64,000 nt of DNA from Gammaproteobacteria bacterium (GTDB taxonomy: Bacteria; Pseudomonadota; Gammaproteobacteria; SZUA-152), in NCBI GenBank assembly GCA_032250735.1, contig JAVVEP010000003.1:127962-191961 (forward strand). The letters run 5' to 3'. Each line of letters starts with the position of its first letter. Position 1 is the stretch's first letter. A model generated the notes under the pieces. It was not told the DNA's origin. It did not search any database and saw only the letters and a program-made list of their open reading frames with translations. Made by a program: the position numbers and the translations under genes. Below are positions 28,719 through 38,914 of the stretch, piece by piece.

Positions 28719-29630
28719 CTATCCCTTCTTCTTCCGCGCCCGCGGATGGGCGCGGTCGTACACCTCGGCGAGGTGCTGAAAGTCCAGGTGGGTGTATATC
28801 TGGGTGGTGGCGATATCCGCATGGCCCAGTAGCTCCTGCACCGCGCGCAGATCACCGCTGGATTCGAGCAGGTGGCTGGCGAAGGCGTGGCGCAGTTTAT
28901 GGGGATGCACCCGACTGTCGAGACCCTGCTGCACCCCGCGTTGCCGAAAGCGCAGCTGCACCGCGCGCGGGCTCAGCCGTCCCCCGCGCTGGCTCACAAA
29001 CAGGGCCGGTTCATTTTCATGGGCCAGGCCCGCCCGCCGGGTCTGCCATTTCACCAGCGCCTCGCAGGCATAACGCCCCACCGGTACCACGCGCGCCTTT
29101 CCGCCCTTACCCGTCACCGCGACACTGCCCTCGTGCAGGTCGATCTCGCCCACATTCAGCGACACCAGCTCGGCCAGTCGCAGACCGGCGGAATACATCA
29201 GCTCCAGCATGGCGTTATCCCGCAACATCAGCGGGTCATCGGCGGCCCCGGCGGGTGACAGCAGCCGCGTCATCTCGTCCACATCCAGGGGCTCGGGGAG
29301 TTTGCGCGGCGCCTTCGGGGCCTGCACGCCCTGCGCGACGTTGTTTTTCAGCTCGCCCTCGCGCACCAGATAGCGCAAAAAGCTGCGCAGGGTCGACAGC
29401 GCCCGCGCCAGGCTGCGCCCGCCGATACCCTGTCGGTGGCGGGCCGCCAGATAGCTCCGCAGCTGTTTTGCATCCAGCGCCGACCAGTCGGCCACGCCGG
29501 CCACAGCGCAATAGTCTGCCGTGGCCAACAGGTCGCACCGGTAATTGCTGAGGGTGTGCGGCGAGAGTCGCCGCTCGTTTTGCAGGTGGGACAGGAAACG
29601 ATCAATCCACCGCCGGGCGCTCTCCTGCAT
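28719..29630 (-). CDS. xerC: Site-specific tyrosine recombinase XerC
   Basis: A 303-residue recombinase that with XerD resolves chromosome dimers at dif. An N-terminal SAM-like domain (about 7-90) is followed by the catalytic domain with Arg in YSAGLRLAELVSL, Lys in VTGKGGKAR, H-x-x-R in HKLRHAFASH, His in LGHADIATT and the nucleophile Tyr in QIYTHLDF. dapF-DUF484-xerC is the E. coli order. A terminator-like palindrome sits just upstream of it. Confidence 0.94.
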   Translation of the reverse strand: MQESARRWIDRFLSHLQNERRLSPHTLSNYRCDLLATADYCAVAGVADWSALDAKQLRSYLAARHRQGIGGRSLARALSTLRSFLRYLVREGELKNNVAQGVQAPKAPRKLPEPLDVDEMTRLLSPAGAADDPLMLRDNAMLELMYSAGLRLAELVSLNVGEIDLHEGSVAVTGKGGKARVVPVGRYACEALVKWQTRRAGLAHENEPALFVSQRGGRLSPRAVQLRFRQRGVQQGLDSRVHPHKLRHAFASHLLESSGDLRAVQELLGHADIATTQIYTHLDFQHLAEVYDRAHPRARKKKG

Positions 29631-29651
29631 GATGGCCAGCCGCCCTTAAAA

Positions 29652-29715
29652 TCTCAGGGCCTGTGAAAAAACCGTCGGCCTACTGCGGCCGACGGTTTTT
29701 TCACAGGCTCTCAGG
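29652..29715. repeat. Palindromic repeat, bidirectional terminator-like
   Basis: Perfect 22-bp arms (29659-29680 and 29687-29708) with loop TACTGC; the stem includes CCGTCGGCC/GGCCGACGG with six A on one side and six T on the other, so it could stop transcription from either strand. TCTCAGG occurs directly outside both ends (29652-29658, 29709-29715). It separates DUF484 from xerC. Related copies at 32148-32208, 3861-3923 and 53757-53789. Confidence 0.85.
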
Positions 29716-29721
29716 CCCCGT

Positions 29722-30459
29722 TTAGTCATCGGCCCGCAGATACCCCTGCAGGGTGGCCGCGATGATCTCCGACATGCGGCCCAGAAAGGCCGTATCCACC
29801 GCGCTGTGAAAACGCCGGCGCTCGAAGCTGCCGATGGCGATCAGGCCCAGCTCGCCCTGCCCGCCTCCATTGCGCCGACTCAGGGGCATTAGCGCGGCGG
29901 AACCCACCTCGGCGGCCTGTTCGCCAAACAGCGCCTCCAGCTGTTCCGCCTTGAGCTGGCCGCAATAGGGTTTTCCTGCGCCCAGCAGGCGCTGAAAAAG
30001 GCCCCGCAAGGCATCCGCATCGCGCACAAACTCGGGGCGCGTGGCCAGCGCCCCGTCCTTCGGCGTCGACAACAGTTGCACGGTCACCCGATCCGCCGAA
30101 AAGTCCTGGCGCAGACGGATGTCGATCAGGGCCAGCAGGTCGCCCAGATTGCCGCACTCGATCAACCGCAGGGTCAGTTTCTGCAACAGGCCATTGAGCC
30201 GGTCATTTTCTCTCGCCACCTGGATCAGGCTCTGTAACTGATCCTGCAGGCCGGTATTGCTGTCACGCAGTACGGCGACCTGACGCTCCACCAGCGACAC
30301 CGCCGAACCCGCGGTATGGGGAATCCGCAGGTCGGCCAACAGGGTAGGCTTGTTTTCAAAAAAGTGGGGATGCCGACGCAGGTAATCGGCGACAGCCTGC
30401 TCATCCAGCGACTGAGCCGGCCTGGTGGATTCTGGTGCCGTGGTTTCTTGCTTGCTCAC
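29722..30459 (-). CDS. DUF484 family protein (GAF-like)
   Basis: A 245-residue cytoplasmic protein. It opens with VADYLRRHPHFFENKPTLL, a DUF484 hallmark, then a coiled coil (about 70-110) and a GAF-like fold ending in GLIAIGSFERRRFHSAVDT. It lies between dapF and xerC in the standard gammaproteobacterial order. The function is not known. Confidence 0.9.
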   Translation of the reverse strand: MSKQETTAPESTRPAQSLDEQAVADYLRRHPHFFENKPTLLADLRIPHTAGSAVSLVERQVAVLRDSNTGLQDQLQSLIQVARENDRLNGLLQKLTLRLIECGNLGDLLALIDIRLRQDFSADRVTVQLLSTPKDGALATRPEFVRDADALRGLFQRLLGAGKPYCGQLKAEQLEALFGEQAAEVGSAALMPLSRRNGGGQGELGLIAIGSFERRRFHSAVDTAFLGRMSEIIAATLQGYLRADD

Positions 30460-30615
30460 ATTATTTACCCGTGTTTTTACCTATTTTTCACCCGTACCGA
30501 CCGTCCATCTTTATAGCAACGAGGAATCTGTCGGTCTTAGGTGGTATGGCGCGCCGATGACTGCATCCTCGATACAACACGATTACAGTACACGTACAAA
30601 ACCATGACCGCAGGC

Positions 30616-31449
30616 TCACCCCAGATCGATCGTCCCCTCAAACACCGTCTGTGCCGGCCCGGTCATCAGCAGTGGCGACCGCCCACCCGCCCAGCGTATC
30701 AAAAGCTCCCCGCCCGGCAGCTGCACCGTTACGGCATCATCCACCATTCCCCATTGATGCGCCACCGCCATGGCGGCACAGGCGCCGGTGCCACAGGCCT
30801 GGGTTTCACCGGCGCCGCGCTCATAGACACGCAGCCGCAACTGCGCGCGCGACAGGACCTGCATAAACCCCACGTTGACCCGCTGCGGAAAACGGGGGTG
30901 GCCTTCGATCGCCGGCCCCCAGCTGGAGACCGGGGCCGCATCGACGTCTTCCACCTGCACAACCGCGTGTGGATTACCCATGGAAACAGCTCCAATCTCC
31001 ACCTCGCCATCAATTAAAGCCAATTTATAGCGATCGGACTCCACATTCGCCTCAAACGGCAGGCTTTGAGGGGCAAAATTCGGCACGCCCATGTCCACCG
31101 TCACCTGACCATCGGCCTCCAAGCGCGGCCGGATCACCCCGGAGGCGGTTTTCACGACGATCTCGGTCTTGTCGGTAAGGTGGTTGTCTACCACAAATCG
31201 CGCAAAACAGCGGGCTCCATTGCCACACTGACCCACTTCTCCACCATCCTGATTATAAATACGATACCTGAAATCCACTTCATCAGAATCCGGGGGCTCC
31301 ACCAGCAAAACCTGGTCACAGCCCACCCCACGGTGACGGTCGGCGATAAATCGCACCTGCTCCGGGCTCAGGTGAAATGACTGATGAATGGCATCGATCA
31401 CCACAAAATCATTCCCCAGGCCCTGCATTTTTGTGAAGGCTATTTTCAT
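30616..31449 (-). CDS. dapF: Diaminopimelate epimerase
   Basis: A 277-residue cytoplasmic enzyme that converts LL- to meso-diaminopimelate for lysine and peptidoglycan. The catalytic Cys pair is in [10 protein letters not shown] and [11 protein letters not shown]. The start at 31449 ([15 protein letters not shown]) matches the family; the upstream in-frame extension to 31542 does not. Confidence 0.95.
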   Translation of the reverse strand: MKIAFTKMQGLGNDFVVIDAIHQSFHLSPEQVRFIADRHRGVGCDQVLLVEPPDSDEVDFRYRIYNQDGGEVGQCGNGARCFARFVVDNHLTDKTEIVVKTASGVIRPRLEADGQVTVDMGVPNFAPQSLPFEANVESDRYKLALIDGEVEIGAVSMGNPHAVVQVEDVDAAPVSSWGPAIEGHPRFPQRVNVGFMQVLSRAQLRLRVYERGAGETQACGTGACAAMAVAHQWGMVDDAVTVQLPGGELLIRWAGGRSPLLMTGPAQTVFEGTIDLG

Positions 31450-31587
31450 GCGCTGATGGTTGCAGACTGTCGGCGAGTATTCAACTGCCGGCCCTCTCTG
31501 ACGCCCTCGATTCCGGCATTGGGCAGCAGGCCGCCCCACCACCCTCTATATATAGGCTGCGATATAGGCTGCGGCACCCGCCACCCC

Positions 31588-32076
31588 TCACTCACGCCGC
31601 CAATGCCCCGATTTACCCCCGCGCTTTTCCAACAGTCCGATACCGCCCATCACCATGCCGCGATCGACGGCCTTGCACATGTCATACACCGTGAGCAGGG
31701 CAATCTGCACCGCGGTGAGGGCCTCCATCTCCACCCCGGTCTGGCCGCTGGTTTGCACCGTGGCGCGGCACACCACGGCGTTTTCGTCCTCCGCCGGTTC
31801 CAGTTCCACAGTCACCCTGCTAATGGCCAGGGGATGACACAGCGGTATCAGTTCCGCGGTCTTTTTCGCCGCCATGATGCCCGCCACCCGCGCGACGCCC
31901 AAAACGTCGCCCTTGCCATGCTGGCCGCTGATGATGAGCCGCAGGGTCTCGGGTAACATCACGATGCGCCCTTCGGCGACGGCGCTGCGCTGGGTCACGG
32001 CCTTATCGCCCACATCCACCATGTGGGCCTCGCCGGCCTGGTTAAAATGGGTCAATCCGGAATCAGTTTTGCTCAT
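31588..32076 (-). CDS. moaC: Cyclic pyranopterin monophosphate synthase MoaC
   Basis: A 162-residue enzyme of molybdenum cofactor synthesis. It has [20 protein letters not shown]-like [12 protein letters not shown] and [24 protein letters not shown], which are diagnostic. The start at 32076 gives the family's length. Divergent from moaDE, with a repeat palindrome between. Molybdopterin would supply nitrate reductase, if present elsewhere. Upstream of dapF (31551-31574) lies a 12-bp tandem pair TATAGGCTGCG. Confidence 0.95.
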   Translation of the reverse strand: MSKTDSGLTHFNQAGEAHMVDVGDKAVTQRSAVAEGRIVMLPETLRLIISGQHGKGDVLGVARVAGIMAAKKTAELIPLCHPLAISRVTVELEPAEDENAVVCRATVQTSGQTGVEMEALTAVQIALLTVYDMCKAVDRGMVMGGIGLLEKRGGKSGHWRRE

Positions 32077-32147
32077 GCTGTGGCTCTCACTGTAGACGTA
32101 GGCATTCTCAATGGGGGTATGGATTTTTCGCGCCGGGCCGCGGAACA

Positions 32148-32208
32148 CTCAGAGCCTGTGAAAAAATCGACAGCCGCAGTAGGCCGACGGTTTTTTCACA
32201 GGCTCTCA
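32148..32208. repeat. Second copy of the CTCAG-flanked palindrome
   Basis: Arms 32154-32175 and 32182-32203 around loop GCAGTA, with two clustered mismatches in the left arm; CTCAG lies directly outside both ends (32148-32152, 32205-32209). It sits in the divergent moaC/moaD promoter region. Right arm GGCCGACGGTTTTTTCACAGGC is shared with the copy at 29652-29715 (first 20 bases identical). Confidence 0.8.
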
Positions 32209-32288
32209 GCGCTGAAAAACACCCAGCGACGGAACAATCGCGACCTCACTGCATCAAACGCAGAACCGATAGTATACTGAGAGGCGTC

Positions 32289-32522
32289 ATGAGCATCACT
32301 GTGAAATTTTTTGCCAGCCTGCGGGAATCCATCGGCCGCGCCGATTGCCAGTTGACGGCGGACGGCATCGCCACGGCCGCCGAGGCCTGGGCAGTCGCCA
32401 CCGGTGGGCGGGAACGCCCGGCCAACACCCTGATCGCCGTCAATATGGAATATGCCGATGGCGAGCAGGCGGTCAAGGATGGCGATGAGGTCGCCTTCTT
32501 TCCCCCGGTCAGCGGCGGCTGA
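32289..32522 (+). CDS. moaD: Molybdopterin synthase small subunit MoaD
   Basis: A 77-residue ubiquitin-like sulfur carrier. It ends in the obligatory Gly-Gly (FPPVSGG) that is thiocarboxylated. A TATACT -10-like box lies 16 nt before the start. It is followed 2 nt later by moaE. Confidence 0.95.
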   Translation: MSITVKFFASLRESIGRADCQLTADGIATAAEAWAVATGGRERPANTLIAVNMEYADGEQAVKDGDEVAFFPPVSGG

Positions 32523-32524
32523 CC

Positions 32525-32974
32525 GTGGACACGCCGTCCAACGTAAAACTGTTTGGCCAACCCTTTGATCCCTGGAATGAGATCCAGGACTTTCAGGATG
32601 CCCAACCGCAACTCGCGGGCAAGTTTGGCGCCACGACCCTGTTCATCGGCACCATGCGCGACTTTAATGACGGCGCCGACGTGCAAGGCATGGTGCTGGA
32701 ACACTACCCCGCGATGACCCGGAGACATCTGCAAAGCATTGCTGACGAGGCCCGGCAGCGCTGGGATATTCTCGACACCCTCATCGTTCACCGCTACGGC
32801 GAGATCCAGCCCAGCGACCCCATCGTGCTGCTGGCGGTATGGTCCGCGCATCGCAGTGCGGCCTTTGAGGCCTGTCGCTATCTGATTGAGGAACTCAAGT
32901 CCCGCGCCCCGTTCTGGAAGCAGGAACAGACGGAGCAGGGTCGCCGTTGGGTGGCGCACAATACGCCGGATTAG
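32525..32974 (+). CDS. moaE: Molybdopterin synthase catalytic subunit MoaE
   Basis: A 149-residue subunit that inserts sulfur from MoaD into precursor Z. FIGTMRDFNDGADVQGMVLEHYP and the C-terminal FWKQEQTEQGRRWV are family motifs. GTG start, 2 nt after moaD; coupled translation. The pair forms the heterotetrameric synthase. Confidence 0.94.
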   Translation: MDTPSNVKLFGQPFDPWNEIQDFQDAQPQLAGKFGATTLFIGTMRDFNDGADVQGMVLEHYPAMTRRHLQSIADEARQRWDILDTLIVHRYGEIQPSDPIVLLAVWSAHRSAAFEACRYLIEELKSRAPFWKQEQTEQGRRWVAHNTPD

Positions 32975-33023
32975 CGTTACTGATTAACAGCACTACACGC
33001 GGGCTACCGACCCGACGGGCGGG

Positions 33024-33344
33024 CTACTCAAACGCCCCCTCCGACTGATAATCATGGGTAATCTCTTCGCCCGGCCTGATATCCCGCAAGGCACACACCT
33101 CCAGGGTATCGTAATAGGCGGCATTGGGTTCGGGGCTGTGATTGATGAACCGAAAATCGCATTCCACCCGAAAGCCCTTATCCTCTTCCACCCATAACAC
33201 ATACGGGCCGTTGCGTTTTGTCCATCTGCCGGACACCGTACCCAGCACCTCGCCGGCCTCAATATGGCGTGCGGCAAACAGGCCCTTGCCATGGATAGGA
33301 CTCTCTTCGGCATAAAAGCTGGCGGTCGATTTTGATTTGTTCAT
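33024..33344 (-). CDS. SET-domain protein
   Basis: A 106-residue protein with a minimal SET fold: SPIHGKGLFAARHIEAGE, FINHSPEPNA and GEEITHDY are the three SET signatures that bind SAM and form the lysine channel. It lacks pre- and post-SET cysteine clusters, so it is much smaller than eukaryotic histone methyltransferases. A protein-lysine methyltransferase role is likely from family knowledge; the target is unknown. The adjacent genome region encodes Lys-rich proteins (see 38915-40090), but a link is not shown. Confidence 0.85.
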   Translation of the reverse strand: MNKSKSTASFYAEESPIHGKGLFAARHIEAGEVLGTVSGRWTKRNGPYVLWVEEDKGFRVECDFRFINHSPEPNAAYYDTLEVCALRDIRPGEEITHDYQSEGAFE

Positions 33345-33393
33345 GCAGGGGCTCCGTTTTTAGCGCTGCGCCGTTATCGACGCTACGGACACA

Positions 33394-33951
33394 TCACGTG
33401 TGCGCGGTGACATGCGGCATATTGTAGGCCATGTTGGGATCCACCGGCACCGAGATGATCTCAAACTGCATGTCGGCCAGATCACCCATGATATAGGTGG
33501 GCAGGGCGCCAACCCCGGCGACGGTGCCGGGATTCAGGAACAGGGTAGTAGAACCGGTGATGGTGGTAATGCTGTCGATCTCGGCGCGATGATCGTGGCC
33601 GCAACAGACCATGTCCCAGTCACCGGTGACACCCATGGCGCGCGCGTAGTGTGGATAGTGCACGATGAATATTTTACGCCCCGCCAGCTCCAGGCCCACA
33701 TCCTGACCGTGATAGGTAACCACGCTGTCCGGCTCATTCGACAGCATCGAGGTGGCGAACAGATCACCGGTGTTGTTGCCATGAATGACATGCACCGGCA
33801 GGCCGTATTTTTGCAACACCCGCAGGGTGGTAGGCGCCACCACGTCACCACAGTGCAGCACCGCCTCGGCGCCGCGCTGTTTGGCATCTTTTACCGCAAT
33901 GTCTAGCAAGCGACGGTTGTCATGGCTGTCGGAAACGATACAGATTTTCAT
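33394..33951 (-). CDS. Metallophosphoesterase of the YfcE/MJ0936 family
   Basis: A 185-residue phosphodiesterase. Metal motifs are in order: IVSDSHD, HCGD, HGNN and GHDH. Members hydrolyse phosphodiesters with Mn or Ni; the substrate is not known. An 8-bp tandem repeat lies just upstream. Confidence 0.88.
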   Translation of the reverse strand: MKICIVSDSHDNRRLLDIAVKDAKQRGAEAVLHCGDVVAPTTLRVLQKYGLPVHVIHGNNTGDLFATSMLSNEPDSVVTYHGQDVGLELAGRKIFIVHYPHYARAMGVTGDWDMVCCGHDHRAEIDSITTITGSTTLFLNPGTVAGVGALPTYIMGDLADMQFEIISVPVDPNMAYNMPHVTAHT

Positions 33952-33974
33952 GGGCTTATCTTGCTTACCTTTTT

Positions 33975-34006
33975 ACTTCATTACTTAATTACTTCATTAC
34001 TTCAAA
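33975..34006. repeat. 8-bp tandem repeat (x4)
   Basis: Units ACTTCATT/ACTTAATT/ACTTCATT/ACTTCAAA at 33975, 33983, 33991 and 33999, in the leader of the phosphoesterase gene. A simple repeat with no known function. Confidence 0.7.
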
Positions 34007-34125
34007 CTGACTTCAAACCTGCTGCGGACTTCACCCTGCCCGGCGGGCATTCTGTGCATGCTGTTGACCTCTCTCCGGCAGGTAAGTTCTTGGCTGAAGT
34101 TTTCAACAGGCGTAACTGACAAAAG

Positions 34126-34145
34126 CCGGTCGACTAGAAGACCGG
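34126..34145 (-). terminator. Possible terminator overlapping the ppa stop
   Basis: On the minus strand CCGGTC (34145-34140) pairs with GACCGG (34131-34126) across an 8-nt loop, followed by CTTTTG. The 5' arm is inside the last codons of ppa. Short stem, so only moderately supported. Confidence 0.45.
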
Positions 34146-34682
34146 TTTTTCCGGCGCTGCTTTGTAGCGTTCGACCGAGGCCACTATCTCTGCCTTGGCC
34201 TCGTCGATACCCACCCAGCCATCGATCTTTACCCACTTGTTGTTTTCGAGATCCTTATAGTGCTCAAAAAAATGGGCGATCTGGTCCAGCAACAGCTGCG
34301 GCATATCGTCCAGTTTTTCGACACCCCGATACTGGACGGCCAGCTTGTCCACCGGCACGGCGAGAATCTTGCCATCCACACCGGATTCGTCCGTCATCTT
34401 CAGCATGCCGACAGGGCGACAGCGGATCACCGAACCGCTGATCAGTGCCGTCGGCGTCACCACCAGCACGTCGGCCGCATCGCCGTCCTCAGACAGGGTA
34501 TGGGGGATGTAGCCGTAGTTACACGGATAAAACATGGCAGTGTTCATGAAACGGTCCACAAACATGGCGCCGGTTTCCTTGTCGACCTCATATTTTACCG
34601 GGTCGCTGTGCGACGGAATTTCAATAATGACATTAATGTCATTCGGCACGTCAGCGCCGGAGCTGACTCGATCAAGATTCAT
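34134..34682 (-). CDS. ppa: Soluble inorganic pyrophosphatase
   Basis: A 182-residue family I enzyme. Active-site residues lie in [22 protein letters not shown] and [10 protein letters not shown], the last being the metal-binding Asp cluster. It hydrolyses PPi in the cytoplasm. It is divergent from the membrane pyrophosphatase gene hppA, so the two would compete for PPi. Confidence 0.95.
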   Translation of the reverse strand: MNLDRVSSGADVPNDINVIIEIPSHSDPVKYEVDKETGAMFVDRFMNTAMFYPCNYGYIPHTLSEDGDAADVLVVTPTALISGSVIRCRPVGMLKMTDESGVDGKILAVPVDKLAVQYRGVEKLDDMPQLLLDQIAHFFEHYKDLENNKWVKIDGWVGIDEAKAEIVASVERYKAAPEKPVF

Positions 34683-34756
34683 GTATTTACTCCCGGATAA
34701 TGGCGCCCTACGCTGGGCATCGAATTTGAATAACTAACACCACATACCATCACAAA

Positions 34757-34783
34757 CGGAAAAGGCCGCGATACGGCCTTTTT
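34757..34783. terminator. Bidirectional terminator-like hairpin in the ppa/hppA gap
   Basis: AAAAGGCCG (34760-34768), a 5-nt loop and CGGCCTTTTT (34774-34783): a stem with A run on one side and T run on the other. It lies between two divergent genes, about 225 nt before hppA and 75 nt before ppa, where a terminator is not expected unless a leader or small RNA is made. The remaining 34784-35008 contains no gene that I can support. Confidence 0.65.
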
Positions 34784-35008
34784 CAGAAAGTGCATTAAAG
34801 ACAGCCTCGCGCCTGCTGTCGATCGTGAAGCGCCCGCCAACGCGGTGTATGGCTTCTGCCGATCCTTGCGAGTAGAGTAAGTGTACCGCAGATCGCGGGG
34901 GCGAGGAACTCTGCAGACCCCGGCGCTGCTGGCATTTGCACCATTCAAGCACTAATGAAGGACGTCGTTTATCCACCAACAATAAATCAGGTTAACAAGG
35001 GGGAAGTC

Positions 35009-37018
<2,010 letters not shown>

Positions 37019-37038
37019 GCCGCGCCATCACCCCAACA

Positions 37039-37075
37039 AAAAAAGGGCTGCCCCTGTGGACAGCCCTTTTTTATT
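37039..37075. terminator. Shared terminator of hppA and pfp
   Basis: AAAAGGGCTG, 10-nt loop, CAGCCCTTTT: strong stem with flanking A and T runs that serves both convergent genes (hppA ends at 37018, pfp at 37127). Confidence 0.85.
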
Positions 37076-37126
37076 CGCCTCGGGGTATCGCCCAGATATT
37101 CATCGGCACCCGAACCAGACCGCAGG

Positions 37127-38392
37127 CTATTTCACCGTAAAACCCTTCTCCAGTTTCTTTTTCACCGCCACGTTTTTCAACGTCACGTACTGGGGCAGGC
37201 CATTCTTGAACGGCGGATAGTCCTCGCCCTGAATCAGGGGCTGTAAATAATTCCGACAGCGCTGGGTGATATGGAAGCCATCCTTGCTGATGTAATTGTC
37301 CGGCATCATCTTCTCGACATTGGCAACGCGTGCCAGCTTCGCCTCACCGATCTCCCACTTGTAGGGGCTGTTCGAGGTCCGCTTGATCGTCGGCATCACC
37401 GCATTCTTGCCCTTCAAGGCCATCTCCACGGCGGCCTTACCCACGGCGTAGGCCTGCTCCACATCGGTCCTGGATGCGATATGCCGTGCGGCGCGTTGCA
37501 GATAATCCGCCACCGCCCAGTGATATTTATAACCGTGCTTGGCCTGGATCATCTGTGCCACCACCGGCGCAACCCCACCGAGCTGGGCATGACCAAAGGC
37601 ATCGCGCGTGCCTGCCTCGGCCAGAAAGGTGCCGTCCTTGTAGCGCACACCCTCTGATACCACGATAGCGCAGTAACCATAGGCATCCACCGTCTTCTTC
37701 ACCCGGGCCATGAACTTGCGCTCATCAAACACTACCTCCGGGAACAGAATGATATGCGGCGCATCACCCTCCTGTTCTGCCGCGAGCCCACCGGCAGCCG
37801 CAATCCAGCCGGCATGGCGGCCCATCACCTCCATCACAAACACCTTGGTCGAGGTTTTTGCCATGGAGGCCACGTCAAACGCCGCCTCACGAATGGACAC
37901 CGCCACATACTTGGCCACCGAACCAAAACCGGGGCAGTTATCGGTAATCGGCAGGTCATTATCGACCGTCTTCGGCACATGGATCGCCTGAATGGGATAG
38001 CCCAGGGATTTTGAAATCTGCGATACCTTCAGACAGGTATCCGCGGAATCACCCCCCCCGTTATAAAAGAAATAACCGATGTTATGCGCCGCAAATACCT
38101 CGATCAGACGCTCATACTCGGCACGATTCGTATCCAGACCCTTAAGTTTGTATCGACAGGAGCCAAATGCACCGGAAGGGGTATGCCGCAGCGCCGCAAT
38201 GGAACGCGCTGAGTCCTTGCTGGTATCGATCAGGTCTTCGGTTAAGGCGCCGATGATGCCGTTTCGACCCGCATACACCTTGCCGATTTTATCCTTGTGC
38301 TTGCGAGCCGTTTCGATCACCCCGCAGGCACTCGCATTGATCACCGCGGTAACCCCGCCTGATTGCGCGTAAAAAGCATTTTTTTTAGTCAT
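37127..38392 (-). CDS. pfp: PPi-dependent phosphofructokinase
   Basis: A 421-residue enzyme that reversibly phosphorylates fructose 6-phosphate with PPi. NGGGDSADT occupies the nucleotide/phosphate site and PKTVDNDLP has Lys where ATP enzymes have Gly, which marks PPi use. MGRHAGWIAAAGG is also family. It is convergent with hppA. In methylotrophs the same two genes are co-transcribed, so a PPi-based link between glycolysis/Calvin cycle and ion pumping is plausible. The hairpin-rich terminator separates them here. Confidence 0.93.
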   Translation of the reverse strand: MTKKNAFYAQSGGVTAVINASACGVIETARKHKDKIGKVYAGRNGIIGALTEDLIDTSKDSARSIAALRHTPSGAFGSCRYKLKGLDTNRAEYERLIEVFAAHNIGYFFYNGGGDSADTCLKVSQISKSLGYPIQAIHVPKTVDNDLPITDNCPGFGSVAKYVAVSIREAAFDVASMAKTSTKVFVMEVMGRHAGWIAAAGGLAAEQEGDAPHIILFPEVVFDERKFMARVKKTVDAYGYCAIVVSEGVRYKDGTFLAEAGTRDAFGHAQLGGVAPVVAQMIQAKHGYKYHWAVADYLQRAARHIASRTDVEQAYAVGKAAVEMALKGKNAVMPTIKRTSNSPYKWEIGEAKLARVANVEKMMPDNYISKDGFHITQRCRNYLQPLIQGEDYPPFKNGLPQYVTLKNVAVKKKLEKGFTVK

Positions 38393-38914
38393 ACCGTCAT
38401 CTCTCCCGAATACATTTATTTAATGGTTAATTTTCACTGGATAGAATCAATCACCCTGCACCAACCCAACACCCGATAACCGCCAACACACCAGACATAC
38501 GTTTCAGCCTACAAAAACCGTACTCAAACACACCTGCTTAAACTGGACACGCTACCCCGACAAAACCGCGCGACCATTTTGTAGAGCAAAATACACCAAC
38601 AGGAAGCATCTCGAATAATAAATTTCATCGCACCAAGTATTGACTTACCTAATAACATAAGAGTACGTTTAGCGAAAATTATGTATAGATGCAATGCATT
38701 ACATACGCATTACATACAGTTACGTCAAAAAGGTATCCTGGATTCGGCGGCTTCAACACCGGGTTTTGATGTTATGGCTTGTTAGATTGGGTTAAATACG
38801 CTTGTAGAGGATCACCTGGCAGTACGTTTTACAGCTGTTTTTAACAACCTTTTTATCAACGTTTTTAAACACCGTTTTTAAACACCAGAGTTCACCAAGG
38901 GGGAGGCTGCCGAG
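38393..38914. promoter_or_regulatory. AT-rich divergent promoter region with 11-bp direct repeats
   Basis: 522 bp between pfp and adk without a gene. GCATTACATAC occurs twice in tandem (38696-38706, 38707-38717), an 11-bp period that places both copies on one face of the helix, as for an activator or repressor. TTGACTT near 38640 could be a -35. It is clearly AT-richer than the surrounding genes. Confidence 0.5.

Noticed and set aside
34734-34982. Small minus-strand open frames in the ppa/hppA gap
   Set aside because: They run through the hairpin and lack ribosome sites or conserved features.
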